This document shows positions 11,220 through 23,405 of a stretch of DNA of 64,000 nucleotides, piece by piece; the stretch's first letter is position 1, and the number at the start of each line of letters is the position of its first letter. The DNA comes from Protonemura montana (Eukaryota; Arthropoda; Insecta; Plecoptera; Nemouridae): contig OX387610.1 of NCBI GenBank assembly GCA_947568835.1, positions 1,056,501-1,120,500 on the forward strand. The letters run 5' to 3'. The position numbers and the translations under genes are program-made. The notes under the pieces are model-generated. The model did no database searches. It was not told the DNA's origin and saw only the letters and a list, made by a program, of their open reading frames with translations.

Positions 11220-11477
11220 CATTGCTGTGGTACGGCTTGTACTTGTTCGACTCCGCATGGCCGGGAATGTTAGCCGAGCTCCAGAGGACCCTGACGATCT
11301 GACAGTACGCCACTGACATGAAGAGCAACGGACACGTGTAGAGCAGGACGACCTTGAAGCCGATGTAGATCCTCTCGGAGTCATGATCCCAAGATGGGGA
11401 ACATTGGGTGAAGTAGAGAGTGTCAACTTTCAGTTCCTTTACGTGATGAGTGCGCAGGACTATCAGCTCCGGGATAT
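11220..11477 (-). CDS. Neuropeptide GPCR exon: second extracellular loop, TM5 and start of third cytoplasmic loop
   Basis: The minus-strand exon is bounded by an acceptor (TTAACTCAACAG|ATATCC) and donor (CAATG|GTAAGT). It encodes about 86 residues: IPELIVLRTHH, the loop cysteine in FTQCSPSWDHDSERIY, then TM5 KVVLLYTCPLLFMSVAYCQI and VRVLWSSANIPGH. The extracellular-loop Cys and the Pro/Tyr positions of TM5 are typical of class A (rhodopsin-like) receptors. The IVRVLW..IPGH junction resembles allatotropin/orexin-type receptors. Its first codon is completed exactly by the last base of the exon at 21234-21381 (G+AT = Asp, giving ALSGDIPEL), so the two are consecutive exons of one gene with a 9.76 kb intron between them. 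TM6-TM7 exons should lie further down the minus strand but were not found. Receptor class is certain; ligand is inferred. Confidence 0.88.
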
Positions 11478-13528
11478 CTGTTGAGTTAACAGTGACGTTT
11501 TAAAATCGGCTATTTGTCTAGTAAAAATTAACCTTTCTAACCAACCGGTAATGTATCTTTCGGGGGACGGACACTTTGCCAGGGGACACTTTGCCAGGCT
11601 GTTAAGGTTGGGTAGAGGGGGTGGGCAGGTAGGCATGCCATCGGAGTGATTGACAGTTTGCCGGGCTTTGCTTGTGAGCTCCGTCGCGGTCAAGACATGT
11701 CCCCCCGGTTTAGGAAGAACTATGCTCCGTGGGTACCACGTCAAAAGTTAAAGAAAAAATGAGAATACATACAACACGACACTATCGCTGTAATAGCGCT
11801 GTCGAAAAAGCGCTGTCGAAAAAGCGATGTAAATTCTGTACGGATGGCCGCAGACACCTGATATTCTCTTTTAACAAAGAGTTGCCTGTTTTTGCTGCGG
11901 TATTCTCCCAAACAAATTGTGTCATAAATATTTGAGTAGCAAGCACATGAAAGACAGAAGGGATATGATGAGAAAAAAGCTTTCTTTTGTTAGGTAAACA
12001 TGTCAGGTGATGTGAGATTTTGTAAGATGCATCGCGAGCTGGCAGCAAACAAGATGCGTTCTTGTTCTAAGAGTGGAAGTTAGGAGAGCAGGCGACAGGG
12101 AAACAATGATTTAAATACAATTCGGTTCGGTTTTGTTGCTAAAATGTTTGCACATCTTGGCGTGAATTGACGCAATGAAACAGACAAGTTGTGAATGAAA
12201 TTCGTTGCGAATGGCGAGACGGACGGGGGTTCATTTTGTCTGATGTTTGTGTGTTTAAAGTTGCTTGTTTAGCAACAAAAAGATATTATGTTATAAATTA
12301 TTGTAACTTCTTGGCTTACATTTAAATACAAACATAGCTTTCTAATTTCCTATTAAACTTAACAAAGTCTTCGATCACCTTTAATATTTGCAGGAAGTGC
12401 CAAATACTTTCTTACTCGCCCATAAAATATACCTACTTTTATAAGACTTGCCTTCTACACACGAATTTCTTTCTGATCTTGTTTTATGTTCGTGATCTTT
12501 AAAATTAAGTCTTTTTATTTTCTCAGTAAGTATTTTGGCAAGATTGTTAAAGTAGCGAAACTATCTTTCAAAGATTATGCATGGAAAATAATAATATAAT
12601 GAATTCATGATTTTATACAAGTTTATTTGCACAAATATTGTGTGAAACACTTTTTTTTGAACAACAGAATGTTTTTCCAAGTCTTTATTTGACCAGAATT
12701 TGCCCAAATAAAGTCTCATTTGCAAGCAATTCCGACCAACGTACCAAATAAAGTAACAATACTTATGAAACACGAAAAGTTGGTTAAATTAAATTGTAAT
12801 TCTGTCAACAATTTGTATATGATTTGAAGGCTAATTATTTAAGCATTCCGCCGGGATTTTGTCTGCTAATTTGCTCTGTTCCTTAGTTTTTTCTTTGAAA
12901 AGTTGATGATTTAGGAAAGAAGAATAAATAACAAATCTACCAACCATTCCTTGCTCGTATTAAACCCAACTGAAATGTGGAATTCACAAATGTGATTGTG
13001 TTTTGGCGTCTGAAAGAGATTTTAAAGAAGTTAAGAATCTTACACTGAAAATACTGGGTTGTTTCTTGAGCAAGCTTGAGTTTAGTGAACAAAATATTGA
13101 AAAAATAAAAAATGAAATGAAATATTTCGGAGAAATGTGTTTGTTCAAACAACATGGCAAGCCGTGATACAAAATATGCGTGTTTTCCCGTATTTTGTAT
13201 AAAGATGATTAAAGGGGATATAAATAATATAGGACTTCAAACCAAAGTTTCACACAAAGTTATATTTTCATTTATGATGATGTATGATTAAGCTAATTAC
13301 GCTAATTAACATATAGCTAATTATAGCTAATGAGCACAAAGATGCGCAGGCGGCTTAAGATTGAAAACACCATCAGCCAAATCTTGCGCGACGATCACAA
13401 AGAAATAGACAAACTACTTGAGTTTTTAAAAGTTGCAAACATTTTACACAACATCTAATCACTACTGTTACTTAAGAACCCGCCACAGCTTTGAATATTT
13501 AGTTCAGCACTTGTATAGAGGGCAGTGT
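11478..13528. other. GPCR intron sequence, no other gene seen
   Basis: Intronic on the minus strand. Short frames at 11463-11744, 11782-12048, 12561-12773 and 12937-13172 have no recognisable domains. AT content is high, particularly 12250-13330. Confidence 0.4.
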
Positions 13529-16500
13529 GATCATGATGTTGACGCGCCTATAAACCCTACTATTCCTATTTGACAGTAAACCCGTTACAGATTCATACCA
13601 ATGTGCTGCCAGTTGATCATGATGTTGACGCACCTATAAACCCTACTATTCCTATTTGACAGGAAACCCGTTACAGATTCATACCAATGTGCTGCCAGTT
13701 GATCATGATGTTGACGCACCTATAAACCCTACTATTCCTATTTGACAGTAAACCCGTTACAGATTCATACCAATGTGCTGCCAGTTGACCATGATGTTGA
13801 CGCACCTATAAACCCTACTATTCCTATTTGACAGGAAACCCGTTACAGATTCATACCAATGTGCTGCCAGTTGATCATGATGTTGACGCGCCTATAAACC
13901 CTACTATTCCTATTTGACAGGAAACCCGTTACAGATTCATACCAATGTGCTGCCAGTTGATCATGATGTTGACGCACCTATAAACCCTACTATTCCTATT
14001 TGACAGGAAACCCGTTACAGATTCATACCAATGTGCTGCCAGTTGATCATGATGTTGACGCGCCTATAAACCCTACTATTCCTATTTGACAGTAAACCCG
14101 TTACAGATTCATACCAATGTGCTGCCAGTTGATCATGATGTTGACGCGCCTATAAACCCTACTATTCCTATTAGACAGGAAACCCGTTACAGATTCATAC
14201 CAATGTGCTGCCAGTTGATCATGATGTTGACGCACCTATAAACCCTACTATTCCTATTTGACAGTAAACCCGTTACAGATTCATACCAATGTGCTGCCAG
14301 TTGACCATGATGTTGACGCACCTATAAACCCTACTATTCCTATTTGACAGTAAACCCGTTACAGATTCATACCAATGTGCTGCCAGTTGACCATGATGTT
14401 GACGCGCCTATAAACCCTACTATTCCTATTAGACAGGAAACCCGTTACAGATTCATACCAATGTGCTGCCAGTTGATCATGATGTTGACGCACCTATAAA
14501 CCCTACTATTCCTATTAGACAGGAAACCCGTTACAGATTCATACCAATGTGCTGCCAGTTGATCATGATGTTGACGCGCCTATAAACCCTACTATTCCTA
14601 TTAGACAGGAAACCCGTTACAGATTCATACCAATGTGCTGCCAGTTGATCATGATGTTGACGCACCTATAAACCCTACTATTCCTATTTGACAGGAAACC
14701 CGTTACAGATTCATACCAATGTGCTGCCAGTTGATCATGATGTTGACGCGCCTATAAACCCTACTATTCCTATTTGACAGTAAACCCGTTACAGATTCAT
14801 ACCAATGTGCTGCCAGTTGATCATGATGTTGACGCGCCTATAAACCCTACTATTCCTATTAGACAGGAAACCCGTTACAGATTCATACCAATGTGCTGCC
14901 AGTTGACCATGATGTTGACGCGCCTATAAACCCTACTATTCCTATTAGACAGGAAACCCGTTACAGATTCATACCAATGTGCTGCCAGTTGATCATGATG
15001 TTGACGCACCTATAAACCCTACTATTCCTATTAGACAGGAAACCCGTTACAGATTCATACCAATGTGCTGCCAGTTGATCATGATGTTGACGCACCTATA
15101 AACCCTACTATTCCTATTTGACAGTAAACCCGTTACAGATTCATACCAATGTGCTGCCAGTTGACCATGATGTTGACGCGCCTATAAACCCTACTATTCC
15201 TATTAGACAGGAAACCCGTTACAGATTCATACCAATGTGCTGCCAGTTGATCATGATGTTGACGCACCTATAAACCCTACTATTCCTATTAGACAGGAAA
15301 CCCGTTACAGATTCATACCAATGTGCTGCCAGTTGATCATGATGTTGACGCGCCTATAAACCCTTCTATTCCTATTAGACAGGAAACCCGTTACAGATTC
15401 ATACCAATGTGCTGCCAGTTGATCATGATGTTGACGCACCTATAAACCCTACTATTCCTATTTGACAGGAAACCCGTTACAGATTCATACCAATGTGCTG
15501 CCAGTTGATCATGATGTTGACGCGCCTATAAACCCTACTATTCCTATTTGACAGTAAACCCGTTACAGATTCATACCAATGTGCTGCCAGTTGACCATGA
15601 TGTTGACGCGCCTATAAACCCTACTATTCCTATTAGACAGGAAACCCGTTACAGATTCATACCAATGTGCTGCCAGTTGATCATGATGTTGACGCACCTA
15701 TAAACCCTACTATTCCTATTAGACAGGAAACCCGTTACAGATTCATACCAATGTGCTGCCAGTTGATCATGATGTTGACGCGCCTATAAACCCTACTATT
15801 CCTATTTGACAGGAAACCCGTTACAGATTCATACCAATGTGCTGCCAGTTGATCATGATGTTGACGCACCTATAAACCCTACTATTCCTATTTGACAGTA
15901 AACCCGTTACAGATTCATACCAATGTGCTGCCAGTTGACCATGATGTTGACGCACCTATAAACCCTACTATTCCTATTTGACAGGAAACCCGTTACAGAT
16001 TCATACCAATGTGCTGCCAGTGTGATCATGATGTTGACGCGCCTATAAACCCTACTATTCCTATTTGACAGTAAACCCGTTACAGATTCATACCAATGTG
16101 CTGCCAGTTGATCATGATGTTGACGCGCCTATAAACCCTACTATTCCTATTTGACAGGAAACCCGTTACAGATTCATACCAATGTGCTGCCAGTTGATCT
16201 TGATGTTGACGCACCTATAAACCCTACTATTCCTATTTGACAGTAAACCCGTTACAGATTCATACCAATGTGCTGCCAGTTGATCATGATGTTGACGCAC
16301 CTATAAACCCTACTATTCCTATTTGACAGGAAACCCGTTACAGATTCATACCAATGTGCTGCCAGTTGATCATGATGTTGACGCACCTATAAACCCTACT
16401 ATTCCTATTTGACAGTAAACCCGTTACAGATTCATACCAATGTGCTGCCAGTGTGATCATGATGTTGACGCACCTATAAACCCTACTATTCCTATTTGAC

Positions 16501-16791
16501 AGTAAACCCGTTACAGATTCATACCAATGTGCTGCCAGTTGACCATGATGTTGACGCACCTATAAACCCTACTATTCCTATTTGACAGTAAACCCGTTAC
16601 AGATTCATACCAATGTGCTGCCAGTTGACCATGATGTTGACGCACCTATAAACCCTACTATTCCTATTTGACAGTAAACCCGTTACAGATTCATACCAAT
16701 GTGCTGCCAGTTGATCATGATGTTGACGCACCTATAAACCCTACTATTCCTATTTGACAGTAAACCCGTTACAGATTCATACCAATGTGCT
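13529..16791. repeat. 86-bp satellite-like array, about 38 copies
   Basis: Unit starts GATCATGATGTTGACGCACC, continues TATAAACCCTACTATTCCTA and ends GTGCTGCCAGTT. Copies are about 97% or more identical and differ at a few recurring sites: GATC/GACC at the start, GCGCC/GCACC, TTGAC/TAGAC and AGTA/AGGA. The pattern of these variants shows block duplication: the five units beginning at 14389 recur in the same order beginning at 15163. The array lies inside the 9.76 kb GPCR intron. No coding role is seen. Confidence 0.97.
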
Positions 16792-17244
16792 TCCTGTCTT
16801 TGATTTTCACCGTTACTCATCTAAACCTGCCTAATATTGTTGGAAATAGAGACGGGCATGTTGCTTTCACAGAACAAACAAACAAACAAATTGAAAAATC
16901 GATTTCAAAGAAATTGAAAAAGCTCTGCAAGAGATTGTTCAGTTGACTGTAGGGTAGTTACAGAGTGACAGTGAGATGGATTCTCAGATGTAGTTAGCAC
17001 TGCGAGCTGCACAATCTGTTTCTCCCCATGTGCACTTCCGTGATGGCTGGCGCAGAAATAATTACATGAAGGCACCCCGTCGAGGTAATTTCCTTATCTG
17101 TAATCTCAGCTCAGAGGTTGGCACAAAATGTCGAGCTCAAGTCGCGAATAGGATACAATAAAGTGGAAACCCACGCGACTTATGGGGAGCCTTGACTTGC
17201 ATCAATCTGGTTTGATTTCATTCATATTTGGAGTTGTATGGTGA
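16792..17244. other. Unique intronic sequence
   Basis: No open frame or repeat is recognised apart from a short CAAA microsatellite near 16874. Confidence 0.35.
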
Positions 17245-17735
17245 AATTTTTTAACAACGGGCTCTCTGGCACTGGTCTAATGGCGTCGGTGAATTTGTAA
17301 GTGATGATGAATCTAACCTTGCCTAGAAAGGAAGGAGGGGAAACCCGGTGCCGGCACGTAGCCTACTCCTGTCGAAGACCAAGGGGACCACCGGCTTAAC
17401 GTCCCTTCCGAAGGACGGTACAACGCGAATAACATGATTCCTCTACAAATCCATGCTGTCGAGAGGTTGATAAGCAAGGCGAGTGAAGTTGCTGTACTAA
17501 CTTTCATCCCTCCAACCTCTGTCCCAAACAGAACTGGTCATGTGTATGATAGTCACCCATCCAATACCTGACCCAGCGCAGTGTTGCTTAACTTTCATCC
17601 CTCCAACCTCTCTCCCGAACAGAACTGGTCATGTGTATGATGGTCACCCATCCAATACCTGACCCAGCGCATTGTTGCTTAACTTTGGTGATCTCATAAG
17701 GACCAGTATTTCCAACACGACAAACCCATCAGTTC
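17245..17735 (-). mobile_element. 5S-derived SINE with two tandem heads (minus strand)
   Basis: On the minus strand, a head starts near 17735 (GTCGTGTTGGAAATACTGGT). Two 91-bp head units are followed by the body (CCGTCCTTCGGAAGGGACGT and so on), and the 3' end falls near 17250. It lies within the GPCR intron, in the same transcriptional orientation as the gene. Confidence 0.85.
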
Positions 17736-18360
17736 GGTCGTGTGATTGTGAGATTATTTGCATTTGAAACTAGTTTACGTTCAATAAATTATTTCAAAGT
17801 TCTTAGCTGGTGTTCAGTCTCCTTAATATCGTATTATACTTTGTCTCTGAGATGTTGTGATGCAGGATTTCACTTCACTGAAGCATCTTAGTCTCCTCAA
17901 AGATGTGAGTAGCGAAACGGACACGTGGCTAGTGGGATGGGAATCTTTTGTCAGCAATATCAATTTACTGACAGTATTCAAAAACCACGGGTGTTCTTCT
18001 GAAGTTGAAGGTTAGGAAAACAACGTAGGCGTAGTCTTCCACGCTTGGCAACAATTGAGAATTTGCTGCAAAATTCTCTCCATAAATTATTATTTATAGA
18101 GTATGAGATGAATTCCAGGTAAAAATTCATTCTGAAACTAAATTGCTGAGTGAGTGAGTGGATATTTGAACATGATAAAGAATGTATGGTAATTTATCCA
18201 ACATTCTCAAATATATTTATTGCAGAAAGGGTCGGTCGGGGTAGACATCAGAATATTGTTGTTAAGAAATGAAAACTGAATTTCTTGAAGTGTTAAGGAG
18301 GTTTTATCGCCTCCAATCTTCGTTTTCTGGTGGATCCAGGTTACAAAATGCTATTGCTAT

Positions 18361-18402
18361 TGACCCAGCGCAGTGTTGCTTAACTTCCAACACGCCAAAC
18401 CA
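18361..18402 (-). mobile_element. Scrap of 5S-derived SINE head
   Basis: About 41 bp match the head on the minus strand: GGTTTGGCGTGTTGGA joined directly to AGTTAAGCAACACTGCGCTG. The roughly 35 bp that normally lie between are missing. No linker or body follows. Confidence 0.65.
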
Positions 18403-20617
18403 TTCATTTTAATTTCTTTCTTCTTTGGGGAACAGATAAGGAGAATTTTACCGTGAAGATTTTCTGATAATAATTTCGACGAAAATACGAATAGTGAACA
18501 GAAATACGTTGAAAACATGCAAAGGACATAAAATTTTCAGAAAGATTGGTTGGATAACTGATAATATTCAAGTGAAAAGTTCTATACATTCTGGTATTTA
18601 AACTATATGAGACAATACGAATAAAATAACATCTTTGCTGCAACTAAGTTTGTTACGAACAATTGTTACTTATTTAAGAACAGAATAACAAAAGACTTGA
18701 GAAATAATTGCATGCCATCCTCAAGACTCTGTCCGTAAGACGGAATGTTGTCAAGACGTCTCCAGAGAAATCGTTCAGCAATTTGATTCTGATTTCAAGA
18801 TTAAATTGAACGATATTTCAGAGATCGTATTCCGTCACGACGAGTATTACTTTCAATTCAAGGACCAATTACATTTGGTTCGATTCGTTGAAAATCAAAA
18901 CTTTTTTATTTATTTTTATTTTTTTGTTGTAAAAAGTCACCTTTTCAGGTCTGCACTTGATTAAATTGGGTCGCAATGAGATCCAATTGAGCGACGTTGA
19001 AGACGCGTGGGGTTGAACAAGTTTTGCTGGGACATTTAATTCTAATCTTTAAATCACTGATGACCGGATCTTTAAGTTCAGTTAACCGTAACCCCAGAAA
19101 AAATTATCATATTTTTGTTTTTGTGTTTGTTCTAGCGCCTAAACGTCTGTTCCAATTTGAACGAAATTTGCCGAACAAATTTTAGTGTTTTTAACTTAAA
19201 TCCTCTGCGTTGCGATATTTAGAGGATGATGAAAATGTGAAGCCGATCCGTTTCACAGTTCAAAGCAAAATCACTTTTACAACGTAATTCTGCGATTTAA
19301 AAGAGAAATTAAATACTTTGTCAAAAAACTTCCCAACCACTTTTATTTCGATGTATTTCATATCTTTGAAAAAATTCGCGAAAAAAATATAAAATACTTC
19401 GGCTGCACAATTCCGAAACGTTTATAAAAAAATATATATATTTTAAGAAATATGTTGTTTAATTTCGAAGAGATTAAAAACTGTTGCGTCGATTTTGCTG
19501 AAAAGTGTAGGAGGTTTAAGTTGAACAAACGAGGATTTGTTACGCAAATTTAGTTCAAATCGGAGCAGGAATTTGGCCGCTAGAGCGCAAAGAAAAACGC
19601 AAAGAAACACACAAAAGTGATTATTTTGTGATTTAAGTGAACCTTACTCGCTTCACTCATCAATAAACAATTATTGAATTACAATATTCTGTAAATGTTC
19701 AATATCATTACCTACGGATCAACACATATTTACTGGTTTCTCACTATAAACAAATTCCTTATAAAAGGCAGATATCTTTCTGAACGCTGTTAGTCGTCCA
19801 GTAGTCTGATCGTAGTAAGTGCTTTGTACAATTACTTCCTAACGATGTTGCTCCTAGGAACCTATTTTATCTGCCCGGCAATTTTAAATGAGTCCTAATT
19901 CTCTTGAAATTGGGATGAGATGAGATAGAATGACGGTGAGCCAATTCAAGGTCTCAACCTCTCATTGAATTCCAGGAGATGCGGGCGAGGCAGGAATAGG
20001 GAATGACTTTCTCAATCCCGTGGGAATAAACCTGTCACACGAGATGATATTTCGGCAATATCATCGAAGCGTGGTCATGAATGGGGAAGATTTCGATATT
20101 ATTCCTGGGATTTCTGAACTAAAAAGGAGAATTCAATGGAATCTTGAGACAGTTTGGGAAGACAGAAACTTTGACTTGTGCTAAAACTTGAAACACAAAG
20201 ACTAATGAAAGTATTACAACGAATATCGAGTACAAAACGAGATGTTGAAAATGATAGGTATCTGATATTTACCAGCCAGTTTACTGTCAAATCTTAGCAG
20301 TTAAATTTCTAAGCATCACAACTTTAATATACTTGATAAGAGGTCGCAAAATATTAGAGATTATTTTGCTTTTATTAGCCCTTGACAAAGGAAAAAAACT
20401 GTGCCCCAATAAAGAATTAAATGTCCAGTTATGTGTTTTTGTTATAATAATCAGCAAACTGTCACAGTTTAATCGGTACTTTCAATCTGCTATACTTAAT
20501 TACTCGAGAATCAAAGCGTCTTGGCATAAAAATGTTTCAGAGTAAAAATAACCGATTTGTACCCAGAATTTCTGAACGAATTTGTTTGATATTGGTATTA
20601 TTGTAGTCTAAGGGAAT

Positions 20618-20672
20618 CAACGATTGATCGATCAACGATTGATCGATCAACGATTGATCGATCAACGATTAA
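20618..20672. repeat. 15-bp tandem repeat, about 3.5 copies
   Basis: GATCGATCAACGATT repeated head to tail. The unit contains the palindrome GATCGATC and can form short hairpins. Confidence 0.85.
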
Positions 20673-21233
20673 TTGTGTTTATTCTCTTAAATGGTCCAGT
20701 TTAAAAAAAATTGTTAATCGACACATTTTGTAATAGCACCAACGAGTTTTTAAATAATGACGGCAATGAATGAAGGATTACTTTGAAAAACAAAGTTAAA
20801 CAGTACCTAATTGAAAATGTTTTTTATTCCATTGACCAGTTTTTTTTTTAACTATTTAGAATTATGAATATATATACATGTTTATATACATGTTTATAAA
20901 CATGTTTAGTAGGCTAGAAAATTGACTGTCTTTATATAATGTAATTGATCAATCTTTAGACAGTAAATAATATTATTATTATTATTATAAATGCAAAAAT
21001 CAAGATGCTGAGGGTCGCAAAATAGCGATGATTTAATTTTTTATGAGCCTTGTTATTTTCTAGACAATAAAGCCGGAAACGTCAAATTAAAAAATATTTT
21101 CTCATGGTTGCCGAACTACAGAATTTCTTTCAAGAAATCTCTAAACTCATTACCATAAGAAACACAAGTAAAGTTTCGAATTCAATTCTAAATCGCAATG
21201 ACACATTGAAATAGTTTCAATCGGTAAACTCAC

Positions 21234-21381
21234 CTCCAGACAATGCAATCAACCAGATGATAAAAATGGCCGTCTTTGCACGATTTGTAGTTGACTTGAA
21301 TCTTAGAGGAAAGCAGATAGCGTACCACCGATCCACCGAGATGAAGGTCAAGGTCAAGACAGAGACGGCCACTGACACGGT
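21234..21381 (-). CDS. Neuropeptide GPCR exon: TM3, DRW motif, second cytoplasmic loop and TM4 (allatotropin/orexin-receptor-like)
   Basis: The minus-strand exon is bounded by an acceptor (CTGTTTTTTCAG|ACC) and donor (TGGAG|GTGAGT). It encodes about 49 residues: TVSVAVSVLTLTFISVDRWY (TM3 ending in the E/DR-Y equivalent DRW), AICFPLRFKSTTNRAK (second cytoplasmic loop), then TAIFIIWLIALSG with the conserved TM4 tryptophan. The VSVLTLTF-DRWYAI-PL-FKST series is diagnostic of class A peptide receptors and closest, in my memory, to orexin and allatotropin receptors. It splices in frame to 11220-11477. Exons for the N-terminus, TM1 and TM2 should lie further up the minus strand but were not found. 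The receptor should act at the plasma membrane through a G protein. A search against annotated arthropod receptors would settle the ligand. Confidence 0.9.
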
Positions 21382-21415
21382 CTGAAAAAACAGAAAAACA
21401 ATTGATCAGCATTTT

Positions 21416-22146
21416 ATTATTATCAATACAATAACCGCCTCAGAAATGCATGTCCAAACCGGGACTCGAACCCCAATCTCCACCTGTCGCGGGTGTTGCT
21501 CTAACCAATTGAGCTACTTGAACCCCGATCTCCACCTGTCGCGGGTGTTGCTCTAACCAATTGAGCTACTTGGACCCCGATCTCCACTTGTCGCGGGTGT
21601 TGCTCTAACCAATTGAGCTACTTGGACCCCGATCTCCACCTGTCGCGGGTGTTGCTCTAACCAATTGAGCTACTTGGACCCCGATCTCCACCTGTCGCGG
21701 GTGTTGCTCTAACCAATTGAGCTACTTGGACCCCGATCTCCACCTGTCGCGGGTGTTGCTCTAACCAATTGAGCCACTTGAACCCCGATCTCCACCTGTC
21801 GCGGGTGTTGCTCTAACCAATTGAGCTACTTGGACCCCGATCTCCACCTGTCGCGGGTGTTGCTCTAACCAATTGAGCTACTTGGACCCCGATCTCCACC
21901 TGTCGCGGGTGTTGCTCTAACCAATTGAGCTACTTGGACCCCGATCTCCACCTGTCGCGGGTGTTGCTCTAACCAATTGAGCTACTTGAACCCCGATCTC
22001 CACCTGTCGCGGGTGTTGCTCTAACCAATTGAGCTACTTGGACCCCGATCTCCACCTGTTGCGGGTGTTGCTCTAACCAATTGAGCTACTTGGACCCCGA
22101 TCTCCACCTGTCGCGGGTGTTGCTCTAACCAATTGAGCTACTTGGA
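21416..22146 (-). mobile_element. tRNA-derived SINE (family 1) with its head expanded to about 13 tandem 52-bp units
   Basis: Read on the minus strand, units run GTAGCTCAATTGGTTAGAGC, AACACCCGCGACAGGTGGAG, ATCGGGGTCCAA: the D-arm and anticodon-arm part of a tRNA-like head. The last unit (about 21450-21520) continues into a complete B box (GGTTCGAGTCC). It then enters the family's tail, GAGGCGGTTATTG and an AATAATAAAAT stretch. All internal units keep the A box but have lost the B box at the unit junction. Copies are about 98% identical. The array lies between GPCR exons or just upstream of the TM3 exon. Confidence 0.88.
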
Positions 22147-22252
22147 CACTGGCTTTTTGAGATGATTATAGTGTATTTGATGAGAATGACAGTTCTCCAA
22201 GGAGTAGAACCAAGAGGCTGTGAATACTCACAGTCACTCTGATTCTAGTGAT
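22147..22252 (-). repeat. Dispersed repeat X, copy 1
   Basis: About 106 bp are repeated in inverted orientation at 32981-33089 (about 92% identity by eye). Here it abuts the upstream (5') end of the expanded tRNA-like array when read on the minus strand, joining at GCCAGTGTCC|AAG. It has no coding capacity. It contains the short inverted repeat TGTGAATACTCACA. It may be a 5' extension of the SINE or an independent small element. Confidence 0.75.
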
Positions 22253-22837
22253 GCTATATCACGTCACAACCTGTCATATCTCCAGTAACTACAATTTGAA
22301 GTTGCGAGCTTTGCTCTGTTGTTAAGCCCTTATTGGAAATGTTGGTGGAAAGGGGAAAGAAAGGGGAAAACAACGCAAAAGAAAATAATAAAGGCTGTGT
22401 ACTTATTGAAGGATTGCGCTGTGAAATGTCAAAGTTATTATTTACATTACGCTGAGTCAGAAAAGGTGATACGAGATTATTTCAATTTTTCCTGAACGTA
22501 GATATATTTTCGCTAAAGAATTGTGTTGTTTTTTGAAACTATCCTTACCATCGATCAGCAAATTGCTGAAGTTTTACGCCAGTAGTTATTTTTACGTCTT
22601 AAGGTATATTTGATTGAATATCGGTGAAGATTGGAATCGGTAACTTACGTCCAGCACGTTTTTGTCAGGTTTAGTTTTATCATCCAGAAAGTTAGATTCA
22701 AATTAAGAATAAGTGCATTCCTAGAAACTGGATGAGTTGTACTCTTCGGGATAATGGGAAGGGAATTTGTATCAAATAACTTTAGAGTAAAATATCGAAA
22801 AAAAGAGTCTATTTATCAGATAATACGGATGCTATAA
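22253..22837. other. Unique sequence, no gene recognised
   Basis: AT-rich; a GTAAGT-like sequence near 22650 on the minus strand has no supporting exon. Confidence 0.35.
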
Positions 22838-23405
22838 GATACCGAACAGTTTGGTGTGTTGGAAACATCGGTTCTCATGAAATAACCGAAGTTAAGCAAC
22901 ACTGCGCTGGGTCAGGTATTGGATGGGTGACCATCATACACAAGACCAGTTCTGTTCGGGAGAGAGGTTGTAGGGATGACAGTTAAGCAACACTGTGCTG
23001 GGTCAGGTATCGGATGGGTGACCATCATACACATGACCAGTTCTGTTCGGGAGAGAGGTTGGAGGGATGAAAGTTAAGCAACACTGTGCTGGGTCAGGTA
23101 TCGGATGGGTGACCATCATACACATGACCAGTTCTGTTCGGGAGGGCGGTTGGAAGGACACTCGCCTTGCTTATCAAACTCTCGACAACATGGATTTCTG
23201 GAGAAATCCTGTTGTTCGAGTTGTACCGTCTTTCGGAAGGGACGTTTGGCCCCTTGGTGCTCTTCGACAGGAGTAGGCTTAGTGCCGGCACCGGGTTTCC
23301 CCTCCTCCCTTCTCCAGATTAGATGCATCATCATCCACACATTCACCTACGCCATTAGACCAGTGCCACATTGCCCAATTGTCAAAACAGTGCGTCGTTA
23401 TACAC
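22838..23405 (+). mobile_element. 5S-derived SINE with three tandem heads (plus strand)
   Basis: The head begins near ATACCGAACAGTTTGGTGTG and continues TTGGAAACATCGGTTCTCAT, retaining the 5' half of 5S. Box A sites are at about 22890, 22981 and 23072. In the last unit about 30 bp of linker and body start are missing (GGTTGGAAGGACACTCGCCT). The body ends near GTCAAAACAGTGCGTCGTTA. Frames across it on both strands are not genes. Confidence 0.87.

Larger units (their letters stand above)
17736..21233. other. GPCR intron, mostly unique AT-rich sequence
   Basis: Apart from the SINE scrap at 18361-18402 and the 15-bp repeat near 20620, I see no gene. Short frames (18404-18643, 20099-20290, 20333-20545) are AT-rich and unrecognised. 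Short repeats include TATATACATGTTTATA-type runs at 20866-20908 and an ATT microsatellite at 20970-20988. Confidence 0.4.

Noticed and set aside
21416-22146. Tandem tRNA gene cluster
   Set aside because: The 52-bp units lack the T arm/B box and acceptor stem; only a SINE-type head at one end is near complete.
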